Both the position numbers and the translations under genes were made by a program. Below, piece after piece: positions 8,092 to 16,916 of a stretch of DNA of 64,000 bases. A model generated the notes under the pieces. The model was not told the DNA's origin. It searched no databases and saw only the letters and a list, made by a program, of their open reading frames with translations. Origin of the DNA: Akkermansiaceae bacterium (GTDB lineage: Bacteria > Verrucomicrobiota > Verrucomicrobiia > Verrucomicrobiales > Akkermansiaceae); contig JACKPZ010000018.1 of assembly GCA_024233135.1 (NCBI GenBank), positions 1 through 64,000 of the forward strand, in the 5' to 3' direction. Each line of letters begins with the position of its first letter. Positions within the stretch are counted from its first letter, which is position 1.

Positions 8092-8675
8092 TCCGCTTCC
8101 TCCTCTCCGGTTTCGAGTTGATAGGCGAACTTCGCCTTGAGGAAATCCGCAGGTTTCGTCCGCACGCGGCGCAGCCAGAGCGCCTGCATCGACTTCGAAT
8201 CGGTGGTTTGATCGCCGCTGACTTGGGTCTCCTGTCCACCGGGTTTCTTTTTGTCGAACTTGATCTCGTCGGCTCCGAGTTGCTGGTCGCCGAGGTCGCC
8301 GCCTTCCTGCTTGGTTCGTTCCGCCCGCGCTTTGGCGATGGCGCGGTTCTCCTCGGCTTCCCGCCAGCCGGGTCGCCTCGCAAGGGCGCGGTCGTAGCTC
8401 GCCATCGCGTCTTCGTATTTACCGAGGAACACCAGACAGTTGCCGCGGTTGTAGTGCGCTTCGGCGTCGTCGAGACGAGCGAACATGGCCTGCGCCTCCT
8501 TGAACTCGCCCGCACGGAACAGCGCTGTCCCCTTCCACATCGGATCGGCGAAATGCTCCGCCGCCTCGCGGTATTGTCCCTCACGGAACGCACGCTGGCC
8601 CTGCTGGTCCGCGGTGAACCAGAAGGCCGTCGCGACAAGTGTCAGCGTGGCGATGAGAGGCTGTCCGGACATCAT
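8088..8675 (-). CDS. batC: BatC-like TPR protein (195 aa)
   Basis: An N-terminal hydrophobic segment (MSGQPLIATLTLVATAFWFTA) anchors or exports the protein. TPR-like repeats follow (GQRAFREGQYREAAEHFADP, GTALFRAGEFKEAQAMFARL, AHYNRGNCLVFLGKYEDAMASYDRAL). The C-terminal part is charged and low in complexity (KKKPGGQETQVSGDQTTD) and ends in a LRRVRTKPADFLKAKFAYQL helix typical of Bat-operon TPR proteins. It overlaps batB (8672-8675) and batD (8088-8091) by ATGA at both ends. Its place between the VWA proteins and BatD is the standard bat order. It probably serves as a protein-protein scaffold. Confidence 0.82.
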   Translation of the reverse strand: MMSGQPLIATLTLVATAFWFTADQQGQRAFREGQYREAAEHFADPMWKGTALFRAGEFKEAQAMFARLDDAEAHYNRGNCLVFLGKYEDAMASYDRALARRPGWREAEENRAIAKARAERTKQEGGDLGDQQLGADEIKFDKKKPGGQETQVSGDQTTDSKSMQALWLRRVRTKPADFLKAKFAYQLETGEEEAE

Positions 8676-9580
8676 GCGGGTTGTCGTTTCGTTTCGCGGC
8701 GGAAAGGAAGGAGCGCGATCAGTGCGAGCGCCGGGACGAGGTAATAGCCACCATCCTGCCAGCGTTCCGAGCCATCCGCAGCCCGGCTCACCGGCGGTCG
8801 CTTGGCACGACGGACGATCCGTTCGATGTCGGAATCATCCGTCGTCATGGCGACCACATCCGCGTCGAGGGTGTCCGCGAACGGATCGAGCGAAGCGACA
8901 TCCGCGCCCGGAGCGGCGACGGCTAGGATCTGGACATATGGCTTTTTCGCCGACTGGAACGCCTCGCCAAGCGCCGGCGTCGCGAGGGTCGCGGCGTCGG
9001 TTAGAATGAGCAGCGTGCCTCCCTCCTTTTCTAACAAATCTTCCGCGCGGGCGATCGCGAGATCGGGCCGGTCTCCCGCGAGCGGCATGATCCGGGAGGA
9101 AACCTCCGCCGCCATGGTGGCGACCGCATCCGTGTCCTTGGTGGGCGGAAGCACGAGGTGGGCGCTGCCGGCGTAGGCGATGAGCCCGAGCGGCTTGCCT
9201 TTCCGCGCTTTGGCAAGGTCGCGGATTTTGAGGTGCGCCCGCTCGATGCGGGAAGGCTCGGGGTCCGGCGTGTCCATGCTCGCATCCGCCTTGAGCAGGA
9301 TGATCAATGGCGAGACGTCCTCGGCAAACGGGCTTGGCTCCGGTTTCCACGACGGCCCCGCGATCGCGACGACGGCCAGCAGCCAGGCAGTTAGAAGCAC
9401 GGCGTGGCGGTGGGGGGGCGCGGCCGATGAGTCGCTCAGGGCGGTGAGGAGGTCAGGATCCACCTGTGCCCTCCACCCGCGGAGCGGATCCGCGCGCCGC
9501 CGCCAGAACCACCAGGCCGCGACGGCCACCGGCGCGAGCAACAGCGCGGTGGGTCGGAGGAAATGGAAGGATTCGAACAT
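8672..9580 (-). CDS. batB: BatB-like VWA protein with degenerate MIDAS (302 aa)
   Basis: The order is two N-terminal transmembrane helices (about 11-27 and 60-76), a von Willebrand factor A-like domain (about 90-265) and a C-terminal helix (YYLVPALALIALLPF). The metal site of VWA domains needs DxSxS; here the equivalent is D99-A-S101-M-D103, with Asp replacing the second Ser. The usual Thr is replaced in AGDRPDLAIARAE. The third-site Asp is present in ILTDAATLATP. The domain fold is therefore kept but metal-dependent ligand binding is doubtful. The intact partner is batA, 5 nt upstream. Calling it batB rests on gene order as much as sequence. Confidence 0.8.
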   Translation of the reverse strand: MFESFHFLRPTALLLAPVAVAAWWFWRRRADPLRGWRAQVDPDLLTALSDSSAAPPHRHAVLLTAWLLAVVAIAGPSWKPEPSPFAEDVSPLIILLKADASMDTPDPEPSRIERAHLKIRDLAKARKGKPLGLIAYAGSAHLVLPPTKDTDAVATMAAEVSSRIMPLAGDRPDLAIARAEDLLEKEGGTLLILTDAATLATPALGEAFQSAKKPYVQILAVAAPGADVASLDPFADTLDADVVAMTTDDSDIERIVRRAKRPPVSRAADGSERWQDGGYYLVPALALIALLPFRRETKRQPA

Positions 9581-9585
9581 GGCGT

Positions 9586-10608
9586 TCAGGTGAGTTCGAG
9601 TTCACCGGTCACCGGATGGACACGGATCGGGCGGCGCTTCGTCGCGGCCGCTGCGGCTCCGCGCCGGAAGACCAGTCGCGATCCCATGGAAACCAGCAGC
9701 GCGGCGAGCAGCGGAAGGTGCTGGACGTCGTGGCGGGGTTGGTGCCGGAGGGTTTTGATCTCGCGGGTTTCGATGCGGTCGAGTTCCTGATAGATCGTTG
9801 CGAGTTCGTCGCGGTCGGCGGCGAAGAACGAACGTCCGCCGGTCTCACGCGCGACTTCATCGAGTGTTTCGCGGTCGAGCTTGTCCTCGCCTACGGTCGT
9901 CGGGTCGCCGATGGCCACGGTGTGGATGCGGATGTCGCGGTCGCCGGCGATCCGTGCCGCCTCGACGGGGGGCACCTGGCTTTTGGTGTCGTTGCCGTCG
10001 GTGAGGGCGATGATCGTCTTGGCGGGGAGATCGCTGCTTTCGAACTGTTGGATGCCGAGTCCGATGGCGTCACCCAGCGCGGTGCGCGGGCCGGCCATGC
10101 CGACGGCGGTTTCTTCTAACAAACGGCGCGAAAGCGAGAGATCCGTCGAGAAGGGCGCCTGGAGGAACGCGGAGTCACCGAACACCACCAGGCCGACGCG
10201 GTCGCCCTGCCGCTTTTCGAGGAAGTCACCGAGGATCTCCTTGGCGGCTTCGAGCCGGCTCACCTTTTGACCTTCGGGATTGGTGAAATCCTGCTGGTCC
10301 ATCGATCCTGATAGATCGACGAGCAACAACAGGTCGCGTGTGGGTGCGGACTTCTCGACCGGCGGTTCCATCCACTGCGGACGCGAAAGCGCCGTCAGAA
10401 CGAGCAGCCAGACAAGCACCGGTGCCACCATCGCGGTCCGGCTGCGTCCGCTCCCGCCCGCAAGCGGAACTCCCGCCAGCGCTTGCTCGATCCTGCGGCC
10501 GAAGGGCACCCGCAGCGCGTTCGCCGCGGCGCGACGCGGCGGCAGCATGCGGACCAGCAACGGCAGCGGCGCGAGCAGGAACAACCATGGATGTGCGAAG
10601 ATCAGCAT
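9586..10608 (-). CDS. batA: BatA-like VWA protein (340 aa)
   Basis: The start at 10608 (MLIFAHPWLFLLAPLPLLVR) matches the usual BatA N-terminus, a first transmembrane helix; eight extra upstream codons are possible but unlikely. A second helix (about 58-76) leads to a VWA domain with an intact MIDAS: D98-L-S100-G-S102, the Thr in GPRTALGDAIGLG, and the Asp in ALTDGNDT. A C-terminal helix (PLLAALLVSMGSRLVF) follows. The ATG overlaps the end of the DUF4381 gene by 7 nt. The C-terminal tail carries an Arg/Ala-rich FRRGAAAAATKRRP segment. It is a core component of the Bat inner-membrane complex together with MoxR. Confidence 0.86.
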   Translation of the reverse strand: MLIFAHPWLFLLAPLPLLVRMLPPRRAAANALRVPFGRRIEQALAGVPLAGGSGRSRTAMVAPVLVWLLVLTALSRPQWMEPPVEKSAPTRDLLLLVDLSGSMDQQDFTNPEGQKVSRLEAAKEILGDFLEKRQGDRVGLVVFGDSAFLQAPFSTDLSLSRRLLEETAVGMAGPRTALGDAIGLGIQQFESSDLPAKTIIALTDGNDTKSQVPPVEAARIAGDRDIRIHTVAIGDPTTVGEDKLDRETLDEVARETGGRSFFAADRDELATIYQELDRIETREIKTLRHQPRHDVQHLPLLAALLVSMGSRLVFRRGAAAAATKRRPIRVHPVTGELELT

Positions 10609-11054
10609 GGCCGGACGTGGTGGCGGAGCCAATCGCGGGCGAAGCGGCGGAGCCCATCCGGATCCGCGGTGGCGTGTTGTGGATCATAGACCGATCCCGC
10701 GAGGACGGCGGCGACGTCCGCGGGGATGGGTTTTGTGAGACGGTCGGCGAGCCAGCGGGTCCATTCTTCGCCTTGGAGGGCGGCGATCGTTTCCCGCGGA
10801 GCGATCGCCAGCGCGGAGCGGCGGAGGACTTCCGCGATCCGCGGAATGGAATCCGCGGCTTCCAACTCACGCAGCGCGGCGCGGCGATAGGCGTCGGATT
10901 TCCATGCGCGGTAACGGCGGATCGAGAGCACGAGCGCGATACCGAGGACGACCCCGAAAGCGACGATCCATCCGGGCGCCGGCGGCCACCACGGCACAGC
11001 GTCGGGGACGACGATGTCGTGGAGCTTGCGAAGATCGGCGGGATCCGGATTCAT
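10602..11054 (-). CDS. DUF4381-like membrane protein (150 aa)
   Basis: The start at 11054 overlaps the DUF58 stop as ATGA. The protein begins MNPDPADLRKLHDIVVPDAV and continues PWWPPAPGWIVAFGVVLGIALVL, the WWPPAPGW signature before a single transmembrane helix that marks DUF4381. The cytoplasmic part is helical (RRAALRELEAADSIPRIAEVLRRSALAIAPRETIAALQGEEWTRWLA). It lies in its standard place between DUF58 and batA. The role is unknown; the gene is a constant partner of MoxR/DUF58/VWA sets in other bacteria. Confidence 0.82.
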   Translation of the reverse strand: MNPDPADLRKLHDIVVPDAVPWWPPAPGWIVAFGVVLGIALVLSIRRYRAWKSDAYRRAALRELEAADSIPRIAEVLRRSALAIAPRETIAALQGEEWTRWLADRLTKPIPADVAAVLAGSVYDPQHATADPDGLRRFARDWLRHHVRPC

Positions 11055-11983
11055 GGCTCCGAGGCAGATGGGACGCTGTGGCTGCCGAGCATTTCGTGGA
11101 CTTGCTCGATCACCGGGCTGGCGGTGGAAAGCGGGAAAAGCGGGATCTTGAGATCGCGGAACAGCTCGCGCCAACGGATGAGCAATTGTTCGAAGGCGCT
11201 GCGGAACGCGTTCTCGAACTTCGCCCCCGTCGGGATTTCCCATTCGCGGCCGCGGTCGCTCGCCCGCATCCCCGGCGAACCGGCGAGTTGCACTCCGAGC
11301 GGATCATAGACCGCGATCACCATCACGTCGTTGTGCACGCTCAGGCGGCTTGTCAGTTCCGCGGTATGGTCGTCCGCGCCATCGAGGTCGGTGACGAGAA
11401 TCACGAGGTGGTCATGTTTCGCCTGGCGGACGGCCGCTTCGAGCGCGGAGTTGAGTTGGATGTCGCCGCCGGGCGTTTCGTTTTCCGCGAGCCGTTGGTT
11501 GAACCGGACGATCTCATGACAAAGCCGCAGCGCCTGGGTGGGCCCGCGGTTCGGACGCACCGTGACCAACTCGGATTCGTTGAAAACGATTCCTCCGACC
11601 CGGTCGCCGACGTCCAGCACGCGCCATGCTGCGAGCGCCGCGATCTCCGCCGCGACAACCGATTTCATCGCCCGACGGCTGCCGAAAAACATCGGGCCGC
11701 GCTGATCGACGACAAGCAGGACCGGGCGCTCGCGTTCCTCGGCGAAGACCCGCACATGCGGAGCGCGCAGACGCGCCGTCGCCCGCCAGTCGATCGTCCT
11801 GATATCATCTCCGGGGTGATAGTGACGCAGCTCTTCAAAAGCGAGCCCGCGGCCGCGGAGCCGCGAGGCATGTCGTCCCGCCAACAGCGAACCCACCGGT
11901 TGTTTCGGAAGAAACGAAAACCCCCGTGCCTCCGCCTTCAGGAGGAGAAGGTGGTCGAGATCGACGGTGACTCGGGCGGGCAT
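11051..11983 (-). CDS. DUF58 domain protein (310 aa)
   Basis: The DUF58 landmarks are clear: the GRHASRLRGRGLAFEELRHY segment (about 36-56), HPGDDIRTIDWRATARL (about 56-72, the GDD-R-IDW-xxA motif), then the VWA-like core (PVLLVVDQRGPMFFGS, AAWRVLDVGDRVGGIVF, LVILVTDLDGADDHTAEL). There is no transmembrane helix, as in the short bacterial DUF58 proteins encoded beside moxR. Its start is 8 nt from the left end of the inserted GxxExxY unit, and I see no good Shine-Dalgarno sequence in the DNA just upstream. The insertion may therefore have changed how this gene is translated. Confidence 0.87.
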   Translation of the reverse strand: MPARVTVDLDHLLLLKAEARGFSFLPKQPVGSLLAGRHASRLRGRGLAFEELRHYHPGDDIRTIDWRATARLRAPHVRVFAEERERPVLLVVDQRGPMFFGSRRAMKSVVAAEIAALAAWRVLDVGDRVGGIVFNESELVTVRPNRGPTQALRLCHEIVRFNQRLAENETPGGDIQLNSALEAAVRQAKHDHLVILVTDLDGADDHTAELTSRLSVHNDVMVIAVYDPLGVQLAGSPGMRASDRGREWEIPTGAKFENAFRSAFEQLLIRWRELFRDLKIPLFPLSTASPVIEQVHEMLGSHSVPSASEP

Positions 11984-11990
11984 GATGGTT

Positions 11991-12021
11991 TTTTACAGAA
12001 GGTCGCGAAGGACGCTAAGGA
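11991..12021 (+). repeat. Left terminal copy of the ACAGAAGG repeat
   Basis: It begins TTTTACAGAAGGTCGCGAAG and continues with GACGCTAAGG. It is close to the solo copy at 13453-13490 and is the inverted partner of 12441-12471. It contains the GxxExxY stop codon (12015-12017 on the minus strand). Confidence 0.7.
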
Positions 12022-12434
12022 GGAGGTTCGCTGATGCCGTCGGCACCTTGGAGGATGAGGCGGTGAACACCGTCGACAAGACGTAGGGAGTGGAAGTTGA
12101 TGATGAGGCCGACGGGAGCATCCAGAAGCTTCATGTAGCTCAGGAGCTGGGCCTTGTGGATGGGGAGAACCTTTTCGACTACCTTCAGCTCAAGGACGAG
12201 GCAGTCTTCAACAAGGATGTCGATGCGCAGGGGTTCCTCGAACACAAGTCCCTTGTACTCGATGGGGACCCGCACTTGCTGATGGGCGGCGATTTCTCGA
12301 AGAAAAAGCTCTCGCATCAGGCATTTCTCATAAATCGATTCGATAAGACCCGGTCCTTTGAGTCTGTGAACCTCAATCGCCGCCCCGATTGCGATTCGAC
12401 TCAATTCATCAGCTCTCCTGAATTTTGGATGCAT
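12015..12434 (-). CDS. GxxExxY protein, PD-(D/E)XK nuclease-like (139 aa)
   Basis: The protein starts MHPKFRRADELSRIAIGAAI. The namesake motif G29-L-I-E32-S-I-Y35 is present. The nuclease-type triad continues with D72 in LRIDILVEDC and E82-L-K84 in VLELKVVEKV, the D...ExK pattern of PDDEXK_3. Next come the family's conserved HKAQLLSYMKLLDAPVGLIINF segment and a short tail. Length is typical (about 125-140). I chose the ATG at 12434; the frame stays open upstream through the right repeat. Biological function is not established for the family. It sits alone in an inverted-repeat unit between moxR and DUF58. It may be a DNA-processing enzyme tied to its own repeats; that is speculation. Confidence 0.85.
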   Translation of the reverse strand: MHPKFRRADELSRIAIGAAIEVHRLKGPGLIESIYEKCLMRELFLREIAAHQQVRVPIEYKGLVFEEPLRIDILVEDCLVLELKVVEKVLPIHKAQLLSYMKLLDAPVGLIINFHSLRLVDGVHRLILQGADGISEPPP

Positions 12435-12440
12435 GGCTTG

Positions 12441-12471
12441 AACTTCGCGATCTTCGCGCCCTTCTGTAAAA
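12441..12471 (-). repeat. Right terminal copy of the ACAGAAGG repeat
   Basis: Read on the minus strand it begins TTTTACAGAAGGGCGCGAAG and continues ATCGCGAAG. It is inverted relative to the left copy. Its outer base is adjacent to the moxR stop codon. Confidence 0.7.
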
Positions 12472-13431
<960 letters not shown>

Positions 13432-13452
13432 AAGGATGATTCTACGTTTTGA

Positions 13453-13490
13453 TTTCTACAGAAGGACGCGAAGGACGCAAAGGAGGAAGG
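13453..13490 (+). repeat. Solo copy of the ACAGAAGG repeat upstream of moxR
   Basis: It reads TTTCTACAGAAGGACGCG followed by AAGGACGCAAAGGAGGAAGG, matching the left cassette repeat at most positions over ~36 nt and in the same orientation. No gene is attached to it. It lies between the moxR start (13431) and the sulfatase stop (13589), so it may be the remnant of another cassette or an independent repeat insertion. Confidence 0.65.
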
Positions 13491-13588
13491 ACGATGATTC
13501 GGCGGTGTTGGTCCGATCAGTCGGCATTCCAAGGAAACGCCGCGCCCGGAGAATTCCGGACGCGGCGGAATGTTCGAGCGCGAGTTTC

Positions 13589-15133
13589 TTATCGGCCGCC
13601 GGCGGCGGCTTCGATCTGCTTCTGGACACCTTCGAGGTTGAAGGAACCCGGCTTCTGGCTCGGCGGATAGTCCACCATGGTTTTGAGGAACTTCGCCGCC
13701 AGTTGTTGCATCGGCACGATGATATAGGGCCGATCGAGGAACCAGTCGTTGTACACGTTGGCGTTGTGCTGGGCCTTCTCGAACGGGTCGCGCCGGAGGT
13801 TGAAGAGCAGCGGGACGCGAAGGTGGACGAAGGGTTCGCGCCAGACGCCGAAGGCCTCGCCGCGGTTTTCCAGGAAGACGGCCTTCCACGCATCGTAGCG
13901 GATGGCGACCACCTCGCCGTCGTCGTTCACATAGAAGAACTCGTGACGAGGATCCGCTTCGGTCTTGCCGGTGATGTAGTCCGTGATGTTGTAGCCGTCG
14001 ATGTAGTTGCGGTACTTGCGGCCGTTGAGTTCCACGCCCTCCTTGAGCTTGTCCTTGATGTCGGGCGCGCCGGCGATGGCGGCGAAGGTGGGCAGCCAGT
14101 CCTCGTGGGAAACGATGCCGTTGAGCACGGTGCCGGCGGGGATGTGGCCGGGCCAGCGGACATAACAGGGCACGCGGTAAGCGCCTTCCCAGTTCGAGTT
14201 CTTCTCGCTGCGGAACGGCACGGTGCCGGCATCCGGCCAGGTGTTGTAGTGCGGAGCGTTGTCCGTGGAATACATCACGATGGTGTTCTCCGTGAGGCCG
14301 TTGTCATCGAGGAACTTGAGGATGTCGCCAACCATCGCGTCGTGCTCGATCATGCCGTCGGTGTATTCATCGTTGCCCTTGTGGCGGTGCTCCTTCTTCA
14401 CGTGGGTGCGGAAGTGCATGCGGGTTGTGTTGTACCAGCAGAAGAACGGTTTTTCGGCCTTCACCTGGCGCTGGATGAAGTCCTTGGTGGCGGCGAGGGT
14501 TTCCTCGTCCACGGTTTCCATGCGCTTCTTGGTCAGCGGGCCGGTATCCTCGATCTTGCCGTCGGCGAAGGAATGGATCACGCCGCGCGGGCCGTAGGTT
14601 TCACGGAACGTCTTGCCGTTGGCCATCACCATGTCGGTGGGATAATCCTCGTTCTCGGGCTCCTCCTCGGCGTTGAGGTGGTAGAGGTTGCCCATGAACT
14701 CGTCGAAGCCATGGTTGGTCGGCAGGTGTTCGTCACGGTCTCCCTGGTGGTTCTTGCCGAATTGGCCGGTCATGTAACCCTGCGATTTCATGACGGTGGC
14801 GATCGTCACGTCGGTTTTCTGCCAACCTTCCTTGGCACCGGGCAGGCCGACCTTGGTCATGCCGGTGCGGACGGGCACGTTGCCGCCGAGGAAAGCGGCG
14901 CGGCCGGCGGTGCAGCTTTGCTGCCCGTAGTAGTCGGTGAAGGCGACGCCTTCCTTGGCGATGCGGTCGATGTTGGGCGTGTGATAGCCCATCATGCCGC
15001 GGCTCCAGAAGCTGGTGTTCCAGGTGCCGATGTCATCGCCCCAGATGACGAGGATATTGGGTTTCTTGTCCTGTGCGGTTGCCGCGACGAGAAGTCCCCC
15101 GAAGAGGGCCGCGGCCATGTGTCTTGGTTTCAT
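13589..15133 (-). CDS. Sulfatase family protein (arylsulfatase-like, 514 aa)
   Basis: A signal peptide (MKPRHMAAALFGGLLVAATA) leads into KPNILVIWGDDIGTWNTS, with the metal-binding Asp pair at 33-34. The active-site signature is S-C74-T-A-G-R78-A-A-F, so the Cys to be converted to formylglycine is present and the usual Pro is Ala. This CxAxR variant is common in one branch of arylsulfatases, which also has the RTGMTKVGLPGAKEGW segment seen here. More metal/substrate residues are in MYSTDNAPHYNTWPDAG. It is the last gene of a closely spaced minus-strand series (30 nt after the HAD gene). It probably removes sulfate from a polysaccharide or aryl ester in the periplasm. No formylglycine-generating enzyme lies in the window. 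Confidence 0.88.
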   Translation of the reverse strand: MKPRHMAAALFGGLLVAATAQDKKPNILVIWGDDIGTWNTSFWSRGMMGYHTPNIDRIAKEGVAFTDYYGQQSCTAGRAAFLGGNVPVRTGMTKVGLPGAKEGWQKTDVTIATVMKSQGYMTGQFGKNHQGDRDEHLPTNHGFDEFMGNLYHLNAEEEPENEDYPTDMVMANGKTFRETYGPRGVIHSFADGKIEDTGPLTKKRMETVDEETLAATKDFIQRQVKAEKPFFCWYNTTRMHFRTHVKKEHRHKGNDEYTDGMIEHDAMVGDILKFLDDNGLTENTIVMYSTDNAPHYNTWPDAGTVPFRSEKNSNWEGAYRVPCYVRWPGHIPAGTVLNGIVSHEDWLPTFAAIAGAPDIKDKLKEGVELNGRKYRNYIDGYNITDYITGKTEADPRHEFFYVNDDGEVVAIRYDAWKAVFLENRGEAFGVWREPFVHLRVPLLFNLRRDPFEKAQHNANVYNDWFLDRPYIIVPMQQLAAKFLKTMVDYPPSQKPGSFNLEGVQKQIEAAAGGR

Positions 15134-15163
15134 TGTGTGTGTGGGTCGTGGTTGAGATGGGGT

Positions 15164-16135
15164 TTATTCGGTTGCCGGATAGATGGTTTTCCAATCGCGT
15201 TTCATGCTGGCAATCGTCCAGCCGCGGTCCGGGCCCTCGTCGAGGCCCCGTGAGAGTTTTCCGACGTGGGAGTCGCGGTCGTAGGCGAACTCGCGCTCCG
15301 CGTCGGTGTGGTGGACGAGAAGGCCGAAGCGAGGGCCCTCGCCGGCGGTGGTCCACTCGAGCATCTGGAAGTCACCGTCGGAATTTCCGGCGGCGAAGAT
15401 CGGGCGGCGGCCGATGTGCTGGTGGATTCCGACCGGTTTCCCCTCCTTGTCGTCGATGAACAGGGAATCCGGTATCTTCACGAGCACGGGCTTGCCGTCA
15501 CGGAGTTCGTATTTCGCCCCGATGCTCGATCCGACCACCTGTTCGGGCGGAATGCCGTAGGTGTCCTCGGCGAAGACGCGGAGGAAATCGATGCCGCCGC
15601 CGGAAACGATGAAGGTCTTGAAACCCTCGGCGCGGAGGTAGGCAAGCAGCTCGAGCATCGGCTGGAACACCATCTTGTCGTAAGGCATGCCGGTTTTCGG
15701 ATGGCGGGCGGTGGCGAGCCAATCACCCACCACCTTGCGGAACTCCTCGTCGGTGAGGCCGGCGTGGGTGGCCATCGCCATTTCGAGCAGGGCCTTCTCG
15801 CCGCCGGAGAGGGCTCCCTTCACGTCGTCCTTCAGGACGGAAGCGAAGGGTTCTTTGTCCTTCCACTCCGGATGTTCGGGCGCGAGGGCCTTGATCCGGT
15901 CGAAGATATAGAATGCTTGGAAATACATCGGCTGCTCGGACCAGAGGCAGCCGTCGTTGTCGAAGGTGGCGATGCGTTCGGCGGGAACCACATAGTCAGG
16001 CGAGCCCTTGGTGGTGACCTTCTCGACGAAGTCGACAATGGCCTTCTTCGTGGGTGTCTCGTTCCACGAGGGAAGCGGGTCGGCGACCGCTGCCATCGCG
16101 GTGGCGAGCAAGAGGAAAACGACGGGTGGTTTCAT
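15164..16135 (-). CDS. Secreted HAD-family phosphatase-like hydrolase (323 aa)
   Basis: A signal peptide (MKPPVVFLLLATAMAAVA, cut before DPLP) makes this an extracytoplasmic HAD protein. HAD motif I is ATFDNDGCLW with D59 and D61, motif II is TFIVSGGGIDF, and the late acidic motif is AAGNSDGDFQML. The cap between them is helical (SVLKDDVKGALSGGEKALLEMAM). This is the phosphoserine-phosphatase-like type often encoded next to arylsulfatases and DUF1254 proteins (family knowledge). It sits between aquaporin (36 nt) and sulfatase (30 nt) on the same strand. It probably removes phosphate from a periplasmic substrate; the substrate is unknown. Confidence 0.82.
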   Translation of the reverse strand: MKPPVVFLLLATAMAAVADPLPSWNETPTKKAIVDFVEKVTTKGSPDYVVPAERIATFDNDGCLWSEQPMYFQAFYIFDRIKALAPEHPEWKDKEPFASVLKDDVKGALSGGEKALLEMAMATHAGLTDEEFRKVVGDWLATARHPKTGMPYDKMVFQPMLELLAYLRAEGFKTFIVSGGGIDFLRVFAEDTYGIPPEQVVGSSIGAKYELRDGKPVLVKIPDSLFIDDKEGKPVGIHQHIGRRPIFAAGNSDGDFQMLEWTTAGEGPRFGLLVHHTDAEREFAYDRDSHVGKLSRGLDEGPDRGWTIASMKRDWKTIYPATE

Positions 16136-16171
16136 GGCGGGATCAGTGTTTGGCGGGCGCGTGGCCCGGTT

Positions 16172-16897
16172 TCAGGAATCGGAAGGGCCTGCCACACGTG
16201 GATAGACCAATCCGGCGAGGGCGGCCCCGGCGATCGGCGCGACCCAGAACAACCAGAGCTGCTGGATCGCCCAGCCGCCTACGAACACGGCGGGTCCCGT
16301 GCTCCGGGCGGGGTTCACGGAAAGGTTGGTGACCGGGATGCCGATCAAGTGGATGAGTGTGAGGCCGAGTCCGATGGCTACCGGCGCGAGGCCGGCCGGC
16401 GCGCGCTTGTCGGTGGCGCCGAGGATGATCATCAGGAAGAAGAACGTGAGAACCACCTCGGCCACGAGACATGCCATCAAGGTGTATCCACCGGGTGAAT
16501 GATCCGCGTAACCGTTCGCGGCGAAGCCGTTCGAGAACGCGAAACCGTCCTGTCCACTTGCGATGATGCCGAGCACGCCGGCTCCGGCGAGCCCGCCGAG
16601 CACCTGGGCGACCACGTAGCCGCCGAGCTCGGACGCCTTGAACCTCCCGCCGACGCAAAGTCCCACGGAGACCGCGGGATTGAGGTGGCAGCCGGAGATG
16701 TGGCCGATGGCGAACGCCATGGTGAGCACCGTGAGGCCGAAGGCGAGCGAGACGCCGATGAGGCCGATGCCGAGGTTGATCGGAGTTTGTTCCTCGATCG
16801 CGAAGAAGGCCGACGCCAGGACCGCGCTGCCGCAGCCGCCGAACACGAGCCAGAAGGTGCCGAAGAACTCGGCGAGGAGTTTGTTGCTGGTTTTCAT
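16172..16897 (-). CDS. aqpZ: Aquaporin Z-like water channel (241 aa)
   Basis: It has both NPA boxes of the MIP family: HLNPAVS (73-75) and VNPARST (195-197, with the selectivity-filter Arg after the box). The start MKTSNKLLAEFFGTFWLVFGG and the loop ISGCHLNPAVSVG are AqpZ-like. His183 in LIHLIGIPVTNLS fits the water-selective filter and not the glycerol type. Six membrane helices are visible. The gene is 19 nt downstream of a receiver-domain gene and 36 nt upstream of the HAD gene, an unusual setting for a water channel that suggests osmotic or desulfation-linked co-expression. Confidence 0.9.
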   Translation of the reverse strand: MKTSNKLLAEFFGTFWLVFGGCGSAVLASAFFAIEEQTPINLGIGLIGVSLAFGLTVLTMAFAIGHISGCHLNPAVSVGLCVGGRFKASELGGYVVAQVLGGLAGAGVLGIIASGQDGFAFSNGFAANGYADHSPGGYTLMACLVAEVVLTFFFLMIILGATDKRAPAGLAPVAIGLGLTLIHLIGIPVTNLSVNPARSTGPAVFVGGWAIQQLWLFWVAPIAGAALAGLVYPRVAGPSDS

Positions 16898-16916
16898 GGA
16901 GTTGGATCGGGGGAGA

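Larger units (their letters stand above)
11991..12471 (-). mobile_element. Inverted-repeat-bounded GxxExxY cassette (481 bp)
   Basis: Two ~31-bp inverted copies bound this unit: 11991-12021 on the plus strand and 12441-12471 on the minus strand. Both begin TTTTACAGAAGG and match at about 25 of 31 positions. The only gene inside is GxxExxY, whose stop codon lies within the left repeat and whose start is 7 nt from the right repeat. The right end touches the moxR stop codon (12472-12474). moxR and DUF58 are normally adjacent, so the unit looks inserted. I see no transposase, and target-site duplications are not obvious. Whether it is a mobile element or a repeat-associated gene is an inference. 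Confidence 0.5.
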
